NCBI GenBank assembly: GCA_039934635.1
Contig: JBDTLT010000117.1
Location: forward strand, 1 to 16,070
Length of the DNA: 16,070 nt
Direction of reading: 5' to 3'
DNA from: DATLFA01 sp039934635
GTDB lineage: Bacteria; Actinomycetota; Acidimicrobiia; Acidimicrobiales; WLNW01
The notes beneath the pieces are model-generated. The model searched no databases. It was not told where the DNA came from and worked only from the letters and a program-made list of their open reading frames with translations. Positions within the stretch are counted from its first letter, which is position 1, and every line of letters begins with the position of its first letter. Made by a program: the position numbers and the translations under genes. This document shows, piece after piece, positions 14,439 through 16,070 of the stretch.

Positions 14439-14450
14439 CATCAAATGATG
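14439..14450. promoter_or_regulatory. Candidate TetR operator (CATCA-AA-TGATG palindrome)
   Basis: A perfect 5-bp inverted repeat with a 2-nt centre directly follows the -10 box of the tetR promoter, covering the likely transcription start. Its position in the divergent region would let a TetR dimer block both directions. The palindrome is short, so the call rests on position and on its AT-rich sequence in GC-rich surroundings. Confidence 0.45.
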
Positions 14451-14476
14451 TAATCACTCGGTTAATTGGAGCGGGC

Positions 14477-15121
14477 ATGGCGAAATCAGGAACTCGAGGT
14501 CGGGGTCGGCCCGCCGCGGTGGACCAAGGAGCCGCGCGATCGGCCCTGATCGCGGCGACTATTGCCGTACTTCGCGAAGAGGGCTTCGTGGGTGCGAGTG
14601 CTCGGGCGATCGCGGCCAGGGCGGGGTTCAATTCGGCGGCGGTCTTCTATCACTTCGGGTCCGTCAACGAGCTACTGCTCGCCGCGCTGGACGAGTCGAG
14701 CGGGGCCCGCCTCGCCCGGTATCGAGAGGCCACCAGTGAGATCACCGACGTCGTCGAATTGATTCGAACCACTGCGGCGCTCAACCGCGAGGACTACGAA
14801 GCCGGTCACATTGCGGTGATGGCGGCGCTCGTCGGCGGCGCCGCTGCAATCCCGGGCTTGGGTCCTGCGATCGCACAGCGGGTGCAGCCCTGGATCGATC
14901 TGACCGCCGACGTCATCGATCGGATCGCGAATGCGCATCAGCTTCAACGGTTGGTCAACGCCCAGGCTCTCGCGCGGGCGATGGTGTCGTTGTTTCTCGG
15001 CATCGAACTCATGGCCCAACTCGAAGGCGATCGCCACAACGGGCAGGCATTGTTCGACGAAGCCGACGCGATGCTCGGCTACGTGACGCCATTCCTCGCG
15101 ATGTTGCGGGTGAACCCATGA
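14477..15121 (+). CDS. TetR/AcrR-family transcriptional regulator
   Basis: The 214-residue protein starts with a basic arm (KSGTRGRGRPAA) and has the TetR helix-turn-helix at about residues 23-66: AATIAVLREEGFVGASARAIAARAG, then FNSAAVFYHFGSVNELL with the family Y-H-F-x-S-x-x-E-L signature. The C-terminal helices (about 80-214) form a ligand and dimerisation domain of unrecognised specificity. I chose ATG at 14477, just before the DNA-binding domain; the same frame is open far upstream, but that part is antisense to the hydroxylase genes. Its stop overlaps the desaturase start by 4 nt. It probably controls its own operon and, by position, may also control the divergent molybdenum-hydroxylase operon. 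Confidence 0.9.
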   Translation: MAKSGTRGRGRPAAVDQGAARSALIAATIAVLREEGFVGASARAIAARAGFNSAAVFYHFGSVNELLLAALDESSGARLARYREATSEITDVVELIRTTAALNREDYEAGHIAVMAALVGGAAAIPGLGPAIAQRVQPWIDLTADVIDRIANAHQLQRLVNAQALARAMVSLFLGIELMAQLEGDRHNGQALFDEADAMLGYVTPFLAMLRVNP

Positions 15122-15975
15122 CTGCCATTCTCGAAGGTGCAGTCGCGGATGGCGCGATCCGTCGCCTGCGGGCGCGAGCGCAGATCGCACCTCCGGTCGC
15201 CGAGCTGGGCGACGACTTACGGCTCACGTCCCATTCGCAACTGACCCTCGCTGTCGGTCGACCGCTTTTCGTCGTCTCGGCGTACGCGTGGGCGTCGTTC
15301 ACTGGGCACTGGTTGATCGCCGTTCTCCTTGTTCCGATTGTCTTTCTCGCCAATGTCGTGATCGTGCATGACCTCATGCATCGCTCACTCGGCTTACAGC
15401 AACGCACCAACTCGATGCTGCTCGGCCTTCTCGCATTGCTCATGCTCGACAGCGGTCACGCGCTGCAAGCCACCCACGCCGCGCACCATCGACAGTTTCC
15501 CGGCCCGGGCGACCCCGAGGCGTACATGGCGACATGGTCGGTGTGGCGCGTGCTGCTCGAAGGGCCGCGCTACCGGTACCGCCTGTGGGCATGGGCATGG
15601 CGCTCACAGGCGACGCACCGTGCCACGCTGTTCGTTGAGTTTGCGGTACACGTCGCAATCGTCACGGGTGCGGCCGTCGGCGCGCTCCAAGGATCGCACC
15701 GAGCCTTGAGTGTCTACGTCGCGGTTGGCCTCGTCGGGAGTTGGCTGTTCCCACTCATCTCGGTCACCGCGGTCCACGATGCCCACGGCGTGACCCCGTT
15801 CCAACAGTCGAAGACGGTGCGAGGCCGCATCGTGCCGGCATCGATGCTCGGAATGGGATATCACCTCGAGCATCACCTCTGGCCGATGATCCCGTCGCAT
15901 CATCTCGCTGAGACTGCGAGACGTACGCAGGAGATCCTCGATTGCCAACAGGCTCGAATCGTCCGCGTCCCTTGA
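15118..15975 (+). CDS. Membrane fatty-acid desaturase / hydroxylase-family protein
   Basis: This 285-residue di-iron membrane oxygenase has three His boxes: HDLMH (84-88), HAAHH (120-124) and HLEHH (249-253). An additional HDAHG at 220-224 also falls in a ligand-rich position. Hydrophobic stretches near 50-82, 100-112, 171-190 and 197-218 are consistent with four membrane passes. The family covers acyl-lipid desaturases and carotenoid hydroxylases and ketolases; the short length and the GYHLEHHLWPMIPSHHL ending leave room for the carotenoid type, so the product is uncertain. It is translationally coupled to the TetR gene (ATGA overlap), so TetR may sense a lipid or lipophilic ligand. Confidence 0.82.
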   Translation: MTAILEGAVADGAIRRLRARAQIAPPVAELGDDLRLTSHSQLTLAVGRPLFVVSAYAWASFTGHWLIAVLLVPIVFLANVVIVHDLMHRSLGLQQRTNSMLLGLLALLMLDSGHALQATHAAHHRQFPGPGDPEAYMATWSVWRVLLEGPRYRYRLWAWAWRSQATHRATLFVEFAVHVAIVTGAAVGALQGSHRALSVYVAVGLVGSWLFPLISVTAVHDAHGVTPFQQSKTVRGRIVPASMLGMGYHLEHHLWPMIPSHHLAETARRTQEILDCQQARIVRVP

Positions 15976-16006
15976 TTCGCGCGTGCCCGACACATGCCGC
16001 TCGCGT

Positions 16007-16069
16007 TCATCCGTTCCACGGTAAGCCGGGTTGTCGGATTGGGGGGATGGTGGTTTCGGTGGTGCCGTC
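16007..16069 (-). CDS. Possible C-terminal end of a minus-strand gene (cut by window edge)
   Basis: A minus-strand frame entering from the right edge ends at a TGA at 16007-16009 and would encode a Thr/Pro-rich tail ending in RQPGLPWNG. Third positions are mostly C, like the coding DNA here, but one TTA Leu codon is unusual. Only 20 codons are visible, so this is a weak call. The 31 nt between it and the desaturase stop show no clear terminator. Confidence 0.3.
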   Translation of the reverse strand, partial: DGTTETTIPPIRQPGLPWNG

Positions 16070-16070
16070 G

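Noticed and set aside
13040..14476. Long open plus-strand frame continuous with the TetR gene, giving an apparent 693-residue protein
   Set aside because: The upstream part is antisense to the clear FAD and 2Fe-2S subunit genes, has no domain features, and TetR proteins begin just before the helix-turn-helix.

Overview
The window is about 16 kb of GC-rich DNA from a bacterial chromosome. Codons strongly favour G or C in the third position, genes are tightly packed with many 4-nt ATGA/GTGA overlaps, and several starts are GTG. The gene content points to an actinobacterium, possibly of the Acidimicrobiia type: SnoaL-like and Monooxy_af470-like proteins, a CoxMSL-like hydroxylase, a four-subunit 2-oxoacid:ferredoxin oxidoreductase, and an ECF sigma/zinc-finger anti-sigma pair. 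The taxonomic guess is inference. I see no tRNA, rRNA, CRISPR array, insertion sequence or phage gene, and no gene-free stretch longer than 300 bases.

Left part (1-2186). A minus-strand operon runs DUF4188/Monooxy_af470-like protein, SnoaL-like protein, then the first 27 codons of an amidohydrolase cut by the window edge. Divergent from it on the plus strand is a class-I SAM-dependent O-methyltransferase, whose end overlaps the end of sodC from the opposite side.

Stress cassette (2170-7513, all minus). Transcription order is ECF sigma factor, a zinc-finger anti-sigma domain fused to a six-helix membrane domain, an ABC ATPase, a large ABC-2-like permease with a soluble C-terminal half, a third multi-helix membrane protein, and a secreted Cu/Zn-type superoxide dismutase. 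The first five genes are chained by 4-nt overlaps. The same promoter-like pattern, TGAACC-N17-CGTCAG with identical spacing, lies just before the sigma gene and again just before sodC. It fits an ECF promoter. This suggests an autoregulated regulon in which a membrane transporter component doubles as the anti-sigma factor and sodC is a direct target. This is the most interesting part of the window.

Metabolic block (7570-14332, all minus). A molybdenum hydroxylase of the xanthine/CO dehydrogenase family (FAD, 2Fe-2S and Mo subunits) is followed by a small membrane protein. After a strong 15-bp hairpin comes a complete gamma-delta-alpha-beta 2-oxoacid:ferredoxin oxidoreductase that most resembles the 2-oxoisovalerate (VOR) type. 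The two enzymes may serve one catabolic route, but the substrate cannot be read from the sequence.

Right part (14333-16070). A TetR regulator is divergent from the hydroxylase operon and overlaps a membrane fatty-acid-desaturase-family gene by 4 nt. The 144-bp divergent region holds a sigma-70-like promoter and an AT-rich palindrome placed like a TetR operator. The last 64 bases may hold the end of another minus-strand gene.
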